A model generated the notes under the pieces. That model was not told where the DNA came from, searched no databases, and saw only the letters and a list, made by a program, of their open reading frames with translations. From assembly GCA_050953725.1 (NCBI GenBank), contig JBMNNB010000003.1:310001-374000 (forward strand): a stretch of DNA of 64,000 nt, read 5' to 3'. Below are positions 34,413 to 42,916 of this stretch, in pieces (positions within the stretch are counted from its first letter, which is position 1; each line of letters opens with the position of its first letter). Origin of the DNA: DTU053 sp012520115 (GTDB lineage: Bacteria; Bacillota; Clostridia; Oscillospirales; Acutalibacteraceae). The position numbers and the translations under genes are program-made.

Positions 34413-35783
34413 ATGTCAGCCGTAAAGCTTGTTTTAAAGGTTTTTTTCTTAGTCTCTTTTGTCCTTATGACCCTGCTTCTGGGCGGGTGCTGGGACAATA
34501 TCGAGCTTAACTCCATTTCGATTGTCTCGGGCATCGGGGTCGACGCCGTCCCCGATAACCCTCGCAAGCTGCATGTAACTCTCCAGTCCGCAAATGTCAA
34601 GGCCTTCTCAACCTCGGCGGGAGGCGGAGGCGGAGGCGATGAATTACCCTTTATACTGAACGAGCAGCAGAGTATCAGCATTACGGATGCGATTACCGCA
34701 ATTGAGCGAAGGACAAGCAGGGCGCTCTTTACCCACCACAATCAGGTCGTTATCTTCGGCAAGGATTACTGCAAAAACGGCGTTCAGAGTGCCATTGACA
34801 CCTTTATGAGAGAGGACGAGATGAGGGCCGAAACAAGCCTTGTGGTGGCGGACGGTACCGCAAGGGATATGCTGTCGATTAAGGTCGAGCCGGAAAAGCT
34901 TGCGTCCCAGTGGATACCGAGAATGCAGGAAACCATCAGCTTCAATATAGGAAAAATCGATGTTTCGGTGCTGGATTTCTCGTCGAGTATTCTAAAGCCC
35001 TCCGCTGCGGCGGTCTTGCCGATTATCAAGGTCGTAAGCACTCCCTTTGAGGAAAATCAGCTGGAAAAGGCAGTTAAAGAGACTGAGAATAAACAGCAGA
35101 CCACCGAATCTCAGTCCGAGGAGGGGCAGAAGCAGGAGGAGGGCGGAGAAGGACAGCAAGAAACGAAAAAGGATGAAGCCGGCGGCGGCAAGAAAGAGGA
35201 GAAAAAGGGCGGCGGCGAAGCCGAAACCAAGGATTTGTGCCTTACAGGCCTTGCGGTTTTCAAGGGGCCCTATCTTGTGGGTGAGCTGGATATAGAGCAG
35301 ATAAGGGGCTACCGCTGGCTCAAGGGCGACGTCACCGCCACCAGGCTTGAGCTGAACGTCGGCGAAGGAGCTGCGAACATCGATATCTCCAATGCGAGAT
35401 TCAAAAAGAAGGTACGCTTAGACGAAAACAATAAGCTGATAGTGGATTTTACCGTTGAGGCGGACGCCGCCATACAGGAATCTTTCGGAATAGACGATTC
35501 CGAACCCAAACAATATGTAGAGGTCATTACAAAGGCAGTGAACGAAAAGATAAAATCGGAAATAGAAAGCTGCGTTACTAAGGCAAAGGAATTGAAGGCG
35601 GATATTTTCGGCATACTCAATGCTCTTTACGAAAAGCAGCCGACAAAATACAAGGCGATTAAGGAAAACAAGGATGAGGTGTTCGCCTCCTTCGAGATGA
35701 ACACCGACATCAAGATTACGGTTCAGGATACGGGCAAGCTCAGAAAATCGGTAGTGGAAAAGTGGTGGAATGATGAGCATTGA
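34413..35783 (+). CDS. Ger(x)C family spore germination lipoprotein with Lys/Glu-rich insert
   Basis: This 456-aa C subunit of the germinant receptor is anchored by a lipid. The lipobox LLLGGC follows a hydrophobic signal, and CWDNIELNSISIVSGIGVD is the canonical Ger(x)C start. The C-terminal domain ends in SVVEKWWNDEH. Between about residues 220 and 272 lies a low-complexity Glu/Lys/Gln/Gly insert not typical of the family, likely a disordered linker between domains. It starts 15 bases after the A-subunit gene and overlaps the permease gene by 14 bases. Confidence 0.92.
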   Translation: MSAVKLVLKVFFLVSFVLMTLLLGGCWDNIELNSISIVSGIGVDAVPDNPRKLHVTLQSANVKAFSTSAGGGGGGDELPFILNEQQSISITDAITAIERRTSRALFTHHNQVVIFGKDYCKNGVQSAIDTFMREDEMRAETSLVVADGTARDMLSIKVEPEKLASQWIPRMQETISFNIGKIDVSVLDFSSSILKPSAAAVLPIIKVVSTPFEENQLEKAVKETENKQQTTESQSEEGQKQEEGGEGQQETKKDEAGGGKKEEKKGGGEAETKDLCLTGLAVFKGPYLVGELDIEQIRGYRWLKGDVTATRLELNVGEGAANIDISNARFKKKVRLDENNKLIVDFTVEADAAIQESFGIDDSEPKQYVEVITKAVNEKIKSEIESCVTKAKELKADIFGILNALYEKQPTKYKAIKENKDEVFASFEMNTDIKITVQDTGKLRKSVVEKWWNDEH

Positions 35784-36948
35784 CAAAAGCAAAATATCCC
35801 CCTCGCAGTTCGTCTTTACGATAGTCTGCTTTATAGAATCCTCGGCGGTGCTGTCGTCCTTCTTTGTGGGTATCTCCGGCAGGGATTCGTGGTTTGTCAT
35901 GATAATCGGGTATCTTGTTTACCTGCCGCTGCTGTTTATTATTGCGCAGCTTATGAAAAGATTCCCCGAAAAGACGATAATCGAGATTAACGACGAGGTG
36001 TTCGGCAAGGTATTCGGCAAGGTCGTTTCCGTTTTCTATATCTGGTTTTTTGTGACCCTCACTTCGCTGAACCTTCTCGACACGCAGGTCTTTGCCTCAA
36101 GCTCGATTGTGCAGAAGACCCCGCCGATTGTCCTGTTGGCCACCTTCGCACTGATATGCGTATGGGCGGTCAGGAACGGAATAAGCGTTCTGACACGCTA
36201 TATGGTGATTATCGGCGTGTTATCCCTTATGATTTCGGTCCTCGCCTTTTTCTTTGCCATAAAAAGATTTGATTTTGCAAACCTTTTGCCGCCCTTTCAG
36301 CAAAAGCCGATGATTTATGTTCAGTCGGCGCATGTGGTTTCCACCATACCTTTTGGCGAAACGATAGTTTTCCTGATGCTGACGCCGAATGTAAAGTCGA
36401 GCCCCAAGAAGTTCGGGAAATACCTGCTTATAGGCACGCTTATAGGCGCCGCCTCGATGTTTGTTATCACCGTCAGGGATATAGGCGTTCTGGGCGAAAC
36501 AATAAAGTTCTTTACAGTGCCCTCCCTTGAAACTCAGAGGGTGTCCGGACTGTCGAGGACCTTCAGCCGCCTTGAGCTGCTTTATTCAATTATCTTTATA
36601 GCTCTTATGTACAGCAAAATCGTGGTACTGCTTTATGCCTCGGTGTCGGCCATATCTCAGGTATTAAAGCTTAAATCCTATAAGCATATCTCGATTCTCA
36701 TAACGGTGCTTTGCATCATATATACTCTGAATCTCTACGATTCGGGCATAAGCCACGCCATTTCGGGCATGACGGTGGTGCCGTTCTTCTGGAGCTTTTT
36801 GGAGTATATCCTTCCCATTCTGACCCTCGTGGTCGTTATGTTCAGAAAGCTGGGTAAAAAGGAGGGCGGAGCAAATGATGATGATATTCGCAATAGCGGC
36901 AAGCGCAACAATCTTGCTGTTAGACCTTCCGTCGGCAATCAGATCTAA
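35770..36948 (+). CDS. GerAB/ArcD/ProY family spore germination permease (B subunit)
   Basis: This 392-aa protein with ten predicted membrane segments belongs to the APC superfamily and is thought to bind the germinant in the receptor complex. It begins DKSKISPSQFVFTIVCFIES and contains VVSTIPFGETIVFLMLTPN, both GerAB-like. The start overlaps the GerC gene. The C-terminus is hydrophilic and itself overlaps a small downstream gene by 74 bases. Confidence 0.9.
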   Translation: MMSIDKSKISPSQFVFTIVCFIESSAVLSSFFVGISGRDSWFVMIIGYLVYLPLLFIIAQLMKRFPEKTIIEINDEVFGKVFGKVVSVFYIWFFVTLTSLNLLDTQVFASSSIVQKTPPIVLLATFALICVWAVRNGISVLTRYMVIIGVLSLMISVLAFFFAIKRFDFANLLPPFQQKPMIYVQSAHVVSTIPFGETIVFLMLTPNVKSSPKKFGKYLLIGTLIGAASMFVITVRDIGVLGETIKFFTVPSLETQRVSGLSRTFSRLELLYSIIFIALMYSKIVVLLYASVSAISQVLKLKSYKHISILITVLCIIYTLNLYDSGISHAISGMTVVPFFWSFLEYILPILTLVVVMFRKLGKKEGGANDDDIRNSGKRNNLAVRPSVGNQI

Positions 36949-37096
36949 GGAAAAAAAGGATATAATCATTGTTTCCGTACTGGGACTTTTTGTGATTGTC
37001 CTTGCCTTTCTTAACGCCTTAGGCGTGAATCTGCCTAAAGTTATGACGCTGATAAACGAGCTTTTTATGAAGCTCGGCATTTACTATAAAATGTGA
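36875..37096 (+). CDS. small two-TM protein, candidate germinant-receptor D subunit
   Basis: This 73-aa protein has two hydrophobic segments (about residues 3-20 and 29-49) separated by a basic RSKEKK loop, and a short C-terminal tail. It overlaps the end of the B-subunit gene, but a strong AGGAGGGCGG site before the triple ATG argues for translation. Small two-TM D-subunit genes are known beside some Bacillus germinant-receptor operons and modulate receptor function. This protein fits by size, topology and position, not by a recognised motif. Confidence 0.65.
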   Translation: MMMIFAIAASATILLLDLPSAIRSKEKKDIIIVSVLGLFVIVLAFLNALGVNLPKVMTLINELFMKLGIYYKM

Positions 37097-37183
37097 GGGC
37101 AGACAAATATTTCAATAAAATATGTATAATTGTGGAATTAGTGTTAAAGCTATTATTGCACCATTAAAGAAAGGATGTTTTTG

Positions 37184-37336
37184 ATGGCAAAAAATAAGGA
37201 AAAGAATAAAAACAAAAACCAGAACTTAAACCAGAGACAGGAGCAGAACCGTCAGGAGCAGCAGAACCGTCAGGAGCAGCAGAATCGCCAGGAACAGCAG
37301 AACCGTCAGGAACAGCAGAACAGGAAAGAGTATTAA
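37184..37336 (+). CDS. 50-residue Gln/Asn/Arg-rich repeat microprotein (NRQEQQ repeats)
   Basis: AAAGGATG precedes the ATG, and the frame closes with TAA before a terminator. The product begins with a Lys/Asn-rich stretch (MAKNKEKNKNKNQNLNQ), then has nearly perfect NRQEQQ repeats encoded by an 18-bp tandem repeat. It has no hydrophobic residues to speak of and should be soluble and disordered. Its position after the germination operon and its Gln/Asn-rich repeats recall gamma-type small acid-soluble spore proteins, but it is strongly charged and I cannot assign it to that family. Confidence 0.65.
   Translation: MAKNKEKNKNKNQNLNQRQEQNRQEQQNRQEQQNRQEQQNRQEQQNRKEY
37233..37322 (+). repeat. 18-bp tandem repeat inside the microprotein gene
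   Basis: About five units of the form CAGAACCGTCAGGAGCAG occur in phase with the reading frame. They have a few synonymous differences, so the protein repeat is kept while the DNA diverges slightly. Confidence 0.8.
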
Positions 37337-37377
37337 GGTTTTGGCTCTGACTCCTAAAGTAAGCAAAACTTAAAGAT

Positions 37378-37405
37378 AAAAACCGCCGGGCTTCCGACGG
37401 TTTTT
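37378..37405. terminator. bidirectional terminator between the microprotein and dus
   Basis: The stem AAAAACCG(C)CGG/CCG(A)CGGTTTTT has a GCTT loop and runs of A and T on either side. It serves both convergent genes. Confidence 0.88.
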
Positions 37406-37411
37406 ATCTTT

Positions 37412-38410
37412 TTATGTCTGTTCTTCTATTATTCGTTCTGATATTTTCTTTAACTCATCGAAGGTCTTTACCATACTCAGCTCCCTGCGGTAAAGTGATG
37501 CACCCTTTAGGGACTTAGTGTACCATGCGGCATGCTTTCTTGCTTCAAGCATTCCTATATACTCGCCCTTGTAGCGGCAAAGCCTTTCTATGTGTTCGAG
37601 CATTATGCCCATTCTCTCTTTTACGGGCGGCTCGTCTATGAGCACGCCGCTTTCGAGGTATTCGTTAATAATCTTGAAAATCCACGGTCTGCCCAATGCT
37701 CCCCTGCCGACCATTACAAGGTCGCAGCCGGTATATTCGAGCATTCTCTTTGCGTCCTCAGGTGTCTCGATATCCCCGTTGCCTATGACGGGTACCGACA
37801 CGCTCTCCTTGACCGCCTTGATTACATCGAGGTTTACGGGCGGGGCGTACATCTGGTCCTTTGTTCTGCCGTGAACGCAGATTGCCGCTGCGCCGTTCTG
37901 TTCGCAGACCTTGGCCATCTCGACGGCATTAATGCTGTCCTTGTTCCAGCCGGCTCTGATTTTCACGGTCACGGGCAGACTGACTGCGGAAGCGACCTCT
38001 TTTACGATTCGCCCAGCAAGGGCCGTATCACGCATAAGGCTTGAGCCTGCCATGCCCTTTATGATTTTCGTCGCAGGGCAGCCCATATTGATGTCGATGA
38101 TGTCAGGAGAGAAGCGAAGGGCCTTTTCTGCGGCCCTTGCCATTATCTGCGGCTCGCTGCCGAAAAGCTGAATTGCGGCGGGGTGTTCGTTTTTTCCGAG
38201 GGTCATAAGCTCGTCGGACTTCCTGTCGCCTAAAATGAAGCCCTTTGCGCTGACCATTTCCGTCACAGTGTATGAGGCGGAAAACTCACGGCAAAGCTCC
38301 CTGAAAGGTAAATCAGAGCAGCCCGCCATAGGGGCTAAGGCTGCCGCTCCCCTGATTTCAACATCCGCAATTTTCACTCTTATCTGTTTTGAGTTGGTCT
38401 CTTTATCCAA
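37412..38410 (-). CDS. dusB: tRNA-dihydrouridine synthase (DusB type)
   Basis: This FMN enzyme reduces specific uridines in the tRNA D-loop with NADPH. Conserved blocks are LAPMAGCSDLPFRELC, IDINMGCPATKIIKG with the catalytic Cys, VTVKIRAGW, CVHGRTKDQMY, and VIGNGDIETPEDAK. The length of about 332 aa is normal. The start is unclear. TTG 38410 has AGGTGAG just upstream; TTG 38446 would overlap the previous gene; GTG 38377 would give the shortest form. It follows the large membrane-protein gene closely and may share its transcript. Confidence 0.92.
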   Translation of the reverse strand: MDKETNSKQIRVKIADVEIRGAAALAPMAGCSDLPFRELCREFSASYTVTEMVSAKGFILGDRKSDELMTLGKNEHPAAIQLFGSEPQIMARAAEKALRFSPDIIDINMGCPATKIIKGMAGSSLMRDTALAGRIVKEVASAVSLPVTVKIRAGWNKDSINAVEMAKVCEQNGAAAICVHGRTKDQMYAPPVNLDVIKAVKESVSVPVIGNGDIETPEDAKRMLEYTGCDLVMVGRGALGRPWIFKIINEYLESGVLIDEPPVKERMGIMLEHIERLCRYKGEYIGMLEARKHAAWYTKSLKGASLYRRELSMVKTFDELKKISERIIEEQT

Positions 38411-38435
38411 AATCTCACCTGAATACGTCCTGCTC

Positions 38436-39926
38436 TTATACGGCAAGGCACAGCAATATTATGCTCATAGCGCCGGAGAAAACCATATAGGCGTGTACGG
38501 TCGATTCCGGACCGTTAAAGAAGTTTTTGCCCTCTGACTTCAAAAAGAAGTTGGCCTGCGGGATAGTGTATATAAGGCAGAGCATCTCATAGAAGAAGGT
38601 GTACATTATCATTGTGGTCAGCATGCTGAAGCTCTTGTCGAGCATGAGCTCATAAAGCAGTATCAGTATTGCGGTTAACAGCAGGCAGGTGCTGATCAGC
38701 TTGCCGTGCTTAATAATGCGGTACTTATCGAAGACCGTTTCCTGAACCACCACAAGATAGATAATGAAGAAGGAGACAAGCCTTGCTATCAAAGGCGAGC
38801 TTGTAAGCACAAAGAACATGGGGACAAGGGAATATAAAGCAAATTCGCTCGTTTCAAGCAGGAATATATAGCGCTTATAGTGTACGCTGGCTTCCCTTTT
38901 CTCTGCTTTTGCAAGGCACCTTTTATATTCGGACTCCGAAAGCGAAGCCCTGTAATGGGGATTCTGAAGCTGCAATGTTGAAAAGCGGGGCTTTATAATA
39001 AACTGAAGCTGGTCTATGGCTATTAGCACAAGCCAGATGATAAGGAAGGTCGAGCTGTACTCCTGAAGGGGGAAGTTTATGGCGCCCTTAGCGTCGATTG
39101 CGGCGGCTATTATTTTAAGCTTATCAAAATGGAAGATGAGAGTCAGGGCAATGCCGGCACCGCCGGCTGCTCCGAGGAAATACTCCATGAGCTTCCATGC
39201 GTCTATTATTCTCCTCTGATTCATCTTCTCAAAGAGCCTCTTGCCCTTTTTGTTTGTAAGCCTTGCGGCGGACTGAAGCATCTGAGCTATCGCCCAGCCG
39301 ATACCGCCTGAAAGACCTGCGCCGAGAATAAGATTGAGGGTAAAGCTGTCCTTATTCTTAAATGCGAAGGCGCAGAGAAGAATGAGGATGCCCAAGAGTC
39401 CGCCCCAGCTCTCCTGCCTTGTCTTTGAAAAGTAGATAAGGGGGAACTTGCCCTTCTCCGGGTCGAGGGGCCTGTTGAGAAGCAGGTAGCCTGCAATGGC
39501 GCAGAAGGGCAGCAGGCAGAAAATCATTATAAAGTCCTTAACCGTATATAAAAGACCCGCAAAGGCATTAAGAGCCATACCCATAAAGGCGCCGAAGAGG
39601 GCATACCAGATAAAGCCCTTTATGACAAGTGCGAATATACCCTTTTTATAGTTTTCGGGCGGATTTGTGTTCATTGAAAGGCCGAGAGTTTCGCCGTAGG
39701 TCATACAGCCGCCGAGGTACATTCCCATAGCGCCCACTGCGGAAAGCACGAAGAAATTCTCTCTTAAAACCTCGGACGTGGAGAAAAGCGCAATAACCAT
39801 ACCCATTATGGCACCGGGCAGCATTGCTCCCTTTTCACCGCCGATAATGGTGCCTCTCATGCCCCAGCCATAGGAAACGCCAATCATAGCGAGCGCTAAG
39901 AATAAAAACGCAGTAGAAAAATCCAT
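38436..39926 (-). CDS. multi-pass membrane protein of unknown function (496 aa)
   Basis: I do not recognise a family. The protein has about twelve hydrophobic segments. The N-terminal region contains a conserved-looking GVSYGWGMRGTIIGGEKGAM block, followed by GMYLGGCMTYGETLGLS, both Gly-rich and likely functional. A soluble basic loop lies near residues 330-370 (YKRCLAKAEKREASVHYKR). The ATG 39926 follows GGAGGAT; TTG 39932 is the alternative. It lies 33 bases downstream of a GNAT acetyltransferase gene and just before dus, which suggests one transcript but not a shared function. Confidence 0.8.
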   Translation of the reverse strand: MDFSTAFLFLALAMIGVSYGWGMRGTIIGGEKGAMLPGAIMGMVIALFSTSEVLRENFFVLSAVGAMGMYLGGCMTYGETLGLSMNTNPPENYKKGIFALVIKGFIWYALFGAFMGMALNAFAGLLYTVKDFIMIFCLLPFCAIAGYLLLNRPLDPEKGKFPLIYFSKTRQESWGGLLGILILLCAFAFKNKDSFTLNLILGAGLSGGIGWAIAQMLQSAARLTNKKGKRLFEKMNQRRIIDAWKLMEYFLGAAGGAGIALTLIFHFDKLKIIAAAIDAKGAINFPLQEYSSTFLIIWLVLIAIDQLQFIIKPRFSTLQLQNPHYRASLSESEYKRCLAKAEKREASVHYKRYIFLLETSEFALYSLVPMFFVLTSSPLIARLVSFFIIYLVVVQETVFDKYRIIKHGKLISTCLLLTAILILLYELMLDKSFSMLTTMIMYTFFYEMLCLIYTIPQANFFLKSEGKNFFNGPESTVHAYMVFSGAMSIILLCLAV

Positions 39927-39959
39927 AAACAAATATCCTCCAAAGATTTTGAAAAAAGC

Positions 39960-40535
39960 TTAAAGGTCGATTCCCATGGCTACGCCCATTTTTGTGATGG
40001 CAAGCTCCTTAAAGCCGTATTTTTTATAAAAGTTCCTGCCCTGTTCGTTTGTCGCACCGACGACCAGCATAAGGCCCGGCTTTACACCCTTTGCCTTCAG
40101 GTGGTTAATAAGTGCATCCATAAGCCTTGTGCCGATACCAAGACGCTGATAATTCGAGTCGATGTCTATGTGCAGATGTGCGGGATAGTTTTTCATCCAC
40201 AGTGCGTGTGAGAGCATATCGAGCTTTGCCTCGCAGTATTTTTTGAAGCTTATAGTCCTTGCCTGCGGGATGTAACGCTTGTTAAATATCTTTCTGTACT
40301 TTTTATAGTCCTCGCTGCAGATAATGTAGCCGACAGCTTCATCGTTCTCGTTGACGGCGACAAAGCAGTTTTCCGGCTCCTGCTCTATATAGTAGTTGCA
40401 GTACATAATAAGAATATACCTCTTTGCCTCAAGAGGCTTGTCTGCATGACCTGCGTTGTCAATGCAGATTTTCTGGACGGCATGTCTGTACTTGTCCTCG
40501 TACGGTTTGATTGTGATTACCGGCTTGTTATCCAT
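39960..40535 (-). CDS. GNAT family N-acetyltransferase
   Basis: This 191-aa acetyl-CoA-dependent transferase carries the acetyl-CoA-binding core IDSNYQRLGIGTRLMDALI, with the R-x-x-G-x-G/A loop. It is followed by LMLVVGATNEQGRNFYKKYG, the typical fourth motif. The N-terminal half includes HADKPLEAKRYILIMYC and may bind the acceptor. The substrate is unknown. GGAGGGG precedes the ATG, and a good promoter lies 40-70 bases upstream. It is divergent from metY. Confidence 0.85.
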   Translation of the reverse strand: MDNKPVITIKPYEDKYRHAVQKICIDNAGHADKPLEAKRYILIMYCNYYIEQEPENCFVAVNENDEAVGYIICSEDYKKYRKIFNKRYIPQARTISFKKYCEAKLDMLSHALWMKNYPAHLHIDIDSNYQRLGIGTRLMDALINHLKAKGVKPGLMLVVGATNEQGRNFYKKYGFKELAITKMGVAMGIDL

Positions 40536-40575
40536 ATTACCCCTCCGTATTATGTGAATCCTGTATTTCAGAACA

Positions 40576-40604
40576 ATTATATATGAAGCTTTGTTGCTTG
40601 TCTA
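40576..40604 (-). promoter_or_regulatory. promoter of the GNAT/membrane protein/dus run
   Basis: On the minus strand TAGACA (40599-40604) is 17 bases from TATAAT (40576-40581). Confidence 0.75.
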
Positions 40605-40623
40605 CTTTAAAAGTCTTTTTCGG

Positions 40624-40652
40624 TTGATAACTTTAGATTATTGCTGTATGAT
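40624..40652 (+). promoter_or_regulatory. promoter of metY
   Basis: TTGATA (40624-40629) and TATGAT (40647-40652) are spaced by 17 bases. No S-box or T-box leader fits in the short 5' UTR of about 25 bases. Confidence 0.75.
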
Positions 40653-40681
40653 ATATTCAATCGAAATGGGAGGATTTGTTT

Positions 40682-41944
40682 ATGAGGGATTTGACAAAGT
40701 GCATTCACTCGGGATATGTGCCGAAAAACTCGGAGCCGAAGAATGTTCCGATAGTTCAGAGCACCACCTATGTTTTTGATTCCACCACGGAGGTGGGCAG
40801 CGTCTTTGACGAGCCGACCAAGGCACTGATATATTCAAGATTTGCAAATCCGACGGTCATGGCTGTCGAGGGTAAAATAGCCGACTTAGAGGGCGGCGTG
40901 GGCGCAATGTGCACCTCCTCCGGTCAGGCGGCGACGCTGATTACGGTGCTCAATCTCTGCAAGGCGGGCGACAGCATTGTAAGCACCTCGCAGATTTACG
41001 GCGGCACCTTTAACCTCTTTGCTGTAACGCTGAAGAAATACGGCATTGACTGCATTTTTGTGGACTGCGATGCTTCTGAAGACGAAATAGACGCAGCAGT
41101 CAAGGAGAATACAAGGCTTATCTTCGGCGAGACCATAGCAAACCCGGCGCTGACGGTTTTTGATTTTGACAAGTTCTCAAGGGTTGCCAAGAAGCACGGC
41201 ATACCCCTTGTAATAGACAATACCTTTGCCACGCCCGTACTCTGCAAGCCCTTTGAGTACGGTGCGGACATCGTTGTTCACTCCACCTCGAAGTACATGG
41301 ACGGCCATGCGGTGCAGGTGGGCGGCGTTATAGTCGACAGCGGCAATTTTGACTGGACAAACGGCAAGTTCCCGGATTTTACGGAGCCTGACGAGTCTTA
41401 TCACGGTATCAGGTATGTCGAGCGTTACGGCAAGGCGGCCTTTATTATAAAAGCGAGAATGCAGCTTATGCGTGACTTCGGCGCATACCCGTCCGCAAAC
41501 TCCGCCTTCTTACTGAATCTCGGACTTGAAACGCTGGCTCTCAGAATGGAGCGCTACTGCGAGAACGCTAAGAAGGTTGCTGAGTATTTTGCCGCTTCGG
41601 ATAAGGTTGAGAGGGTGTCATACCCGGGTCTTGAGGGCGACAGGTATTATCCCTTAACTCAGAAATATTTAAAGGGCGCAAGCGGAGTCATCTCCTTTGT
41701 AATAAAGGGCGGCAAGGAGAACGCAATTAAGTTCATGGACGGCCTGAAGCTGGCCTCAATTGAAGTGCATGTGGCGGACATCCGCACATGCGTGCTGCAC
41801 CCGGCAAGCGCCACACACCGACAGCTTACTGACGAGCAGCTTGTGGCTGCGGGCATAAACCCCGGACTTATCCGCTTCTCGGTTGGACTTGAGGACATAG
41901 ATGACATCATAGAGGACATCGAGCAGAGCTTCAGCAGGATATGA
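40682..41944 (+). CDS. metY: O-acetylhomoserine sulfhydrylase-type PLP enzyme (MetY / Cys-Met metabolism family)
   Basis: This 420-aa PLP enzyme of the Cys/Met family probably makes homocysteine or methionine precursors from O-acetylhomoserine and sulfide. Methionine gamma-lyase is the main alternative. Motifs are QSTTYVFDSTTEVG, YSRFANPTVMAVEGKIADLE, TSSGQAATL, DNTFATPVLCKPFEYGADIV, and HSTSKYMDGHA with the PLP Lys. The C-terminal IRFSVGLEDIDDIIEDIEQ is conserved. The ATG 40682 with GGGAGGAT upstream is preferred to TTG 40676. It is monocistronic, flanked by a promoter and a terminator. Confidence 0.9.
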   Translation: MRDLTKCIHSGYVPKNSEPKNVPIVQSTTYVFDSTTEVGSVFDEPTKALIYSRFANPTVMAVEGKIADLEGGVGAMCTSSGQAATLITVLNLCKAGDSIVSTSQIYGGTFNLFAVTLKKYGIDCIFVDCDASEDEIDAAVKENTRLIFGETIANPALTVFDFDKFSRVAKKHGIPLVIDNTFATPVLCKPFEYGADIVVHSTSKYMDGHAVQVGGVIVDSGNFDWTNGKFPDFTEPDESYHGIRYVERYGKAAFIIKARMQLMRDFGAYPSANSAFLLNLGLETLALRMERYCENAKKVAEYFAASDKVERVSYPGLEGDRYYPLTQKYLKGASGVISFVIKGGKENAIKFMDGLKLASIEVHVADIRTCVLHPASATHRQLTDEQLVAAGINPGLIRFSVGLEDIDDIIEDIEQSFSRI

Positions 41945-41952
41945 AAAGTAAA

Positions 41953-41978
41953 GGACTCCCTTCCGGGAGTCCATTTTT
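41953..41978 (+). terminator. terminator of metY
   Basis: The perfect stem GGACTCCC/GGGAGTCC has a TTCC loop and is followed by ATTTTT. It may also serve the convergent yhcH-type gene. Confidence 0.92.
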
Positions 41979-42435
41979 AATCGACCGCTATTTTTACGAC
42001 TACCTTTTTGACCTTTTCCGGTTTGTCAACCTTTATGTTGGGCATATGGGCATCCTGCGGGAAAAGCAGGGTGAAATAGCCTTCGGTCATAGGCAGCCAT
42101 AGTGTCGGCTCGCCGTAATAAAAGGCTATGTCGCCGCCTTCTGAGAATTTTTCCGATTGAACTGCCAGCCCGTCGAGCTCTGACCAGCCGATATATTCTT
42201 TGCCGTAAAGAACTGCCTGAAGGTCGATGTATTTTCTGTGAGCTTCCAAATATCTGCCCTCTCTGTCCACGCTTTCGTACTCCTGCGCCATAAGGAACAG
42301 CCTGTCGCCGTCAAGGTAGATTTTCTCCTCTGTATATTCTCCCGAGGCTACCTTTTCTATTGCGAGCAATATAGTTTCCGCATCGGGAATTAAGCTTGAA
42401 TACTTGCTTAAATTGCTGAGTCTGTCAAAAATCAT
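41977..42435 (-). CDS. YhcH/YjgK/YiaL family (DUF386) protein
   Basis: This 152-aa cupin-fold protein is of the type often linked to sialic acid or other sugar catabolism and thought to act on sugar anomers or derivatives. Hallmarks are EAHRKYIDLQAVLYG, the metal-binding LLFPQDAHMPNI, and the C-terminal KVVVKIAVD. GAGGAG precedes the ATG. No nan genes are nearby, so the sugar involved is unknown. Confidence 0.88.
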   Translation of the reverse strand: MIFDRLSNLSKYSSLIPDAETILLAIEKVASGEYTEEKIYLDGDRLFLMAQEYESVDREGRYLEAHRKYIDLQAVLYGKEYIGWSELDGLAVQSEKFSEGGDIAFYYGEPTLWLPMTEGYFTLLFPQDAHMPNIKVDKPEKVKKVVVKIAVD

Positions 42436-42510
42436 AATTACTCTCCTCTCTTTGAAAATATAATAGTGCTTTTAAGCTGCAATGGCAATAGGGCGCATAA
42501 ATAATAAGGA

Positions 42511-42545
42511 AATCAGCCCGTGCACAAAAGCACACAGGCTGATTT
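42511..42545 (-). terminator. terminator of the Fe-S protein/cupin operon
   Basis: An outer stem AAATCAGCC/GGCTGATTT with an inner GTGC/GCAC pairing is followed on the minus strand by TTTCCTTATT. Confidence 0.75.
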
Positions 42546-42561
42546 AAGGGAAAGAAGAGCG

Positions 42562-42906
42562 CTATCTGTTTAAAGGAAAGATTACCGTGAGCAACATTTT
42601 AAACTGCTCCTTGGCGTAAACGGCGTGGGGCTTTTTTGCGGGCATGACAATGGTTTCGCCGGCGTTCAGTACATGCTTTTTGCCGTCTATGGTTATCTCG
42701 CCCTGACCGTCAAGGCAGATGACCATTGCGTCCCCGTCGGAGGCGTGGGTGCTGATTTCCTCGCCCTTGTCGAAGGCAAAGAGGGTCACGCTGTGGTGCT
42801 GATTCTGGGCTAAGGTCTTGCTGACTATCTGTCCGGGCTGATACACTACCTCGTCAAGGAGTGAAATAGGGGTTTCGTGGGGGATGTTCTTAATATACTT
42901 TTCCAT
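42562..42906 (-). CDS. cupin domain protein
   Basis: This 114-aa single-domain cupin shows FDKGEEISTHASDGDAM (motif 1, with the metal-ligand pattern partly kept) and LNAGETIVMPAKKPHAVYA (motif 2). The HxH of motif 1 is reduced to THAS, so metal binding may be altered. It lies 10 bases after the Fe-S protein gene and is probably co-transcribed under the divergent Crp/Fnr regulator. Its function is unknown; a sensing or detoxifying role is only a guess. Confidence 0.82.
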   Translation of the reverse strand: MEKYIKNIPHETPISLLDEVVYQPGQIVSKTLAQNQHHSVTLFAFDKGEEISTHASDGDAMVICLDGQGEITIDGKKHVLNAGETIVMPAKKPHAVYAKEQFKMLLTVIFPLNR

Positions 42907-42916
42907 AGTCCTTCTC

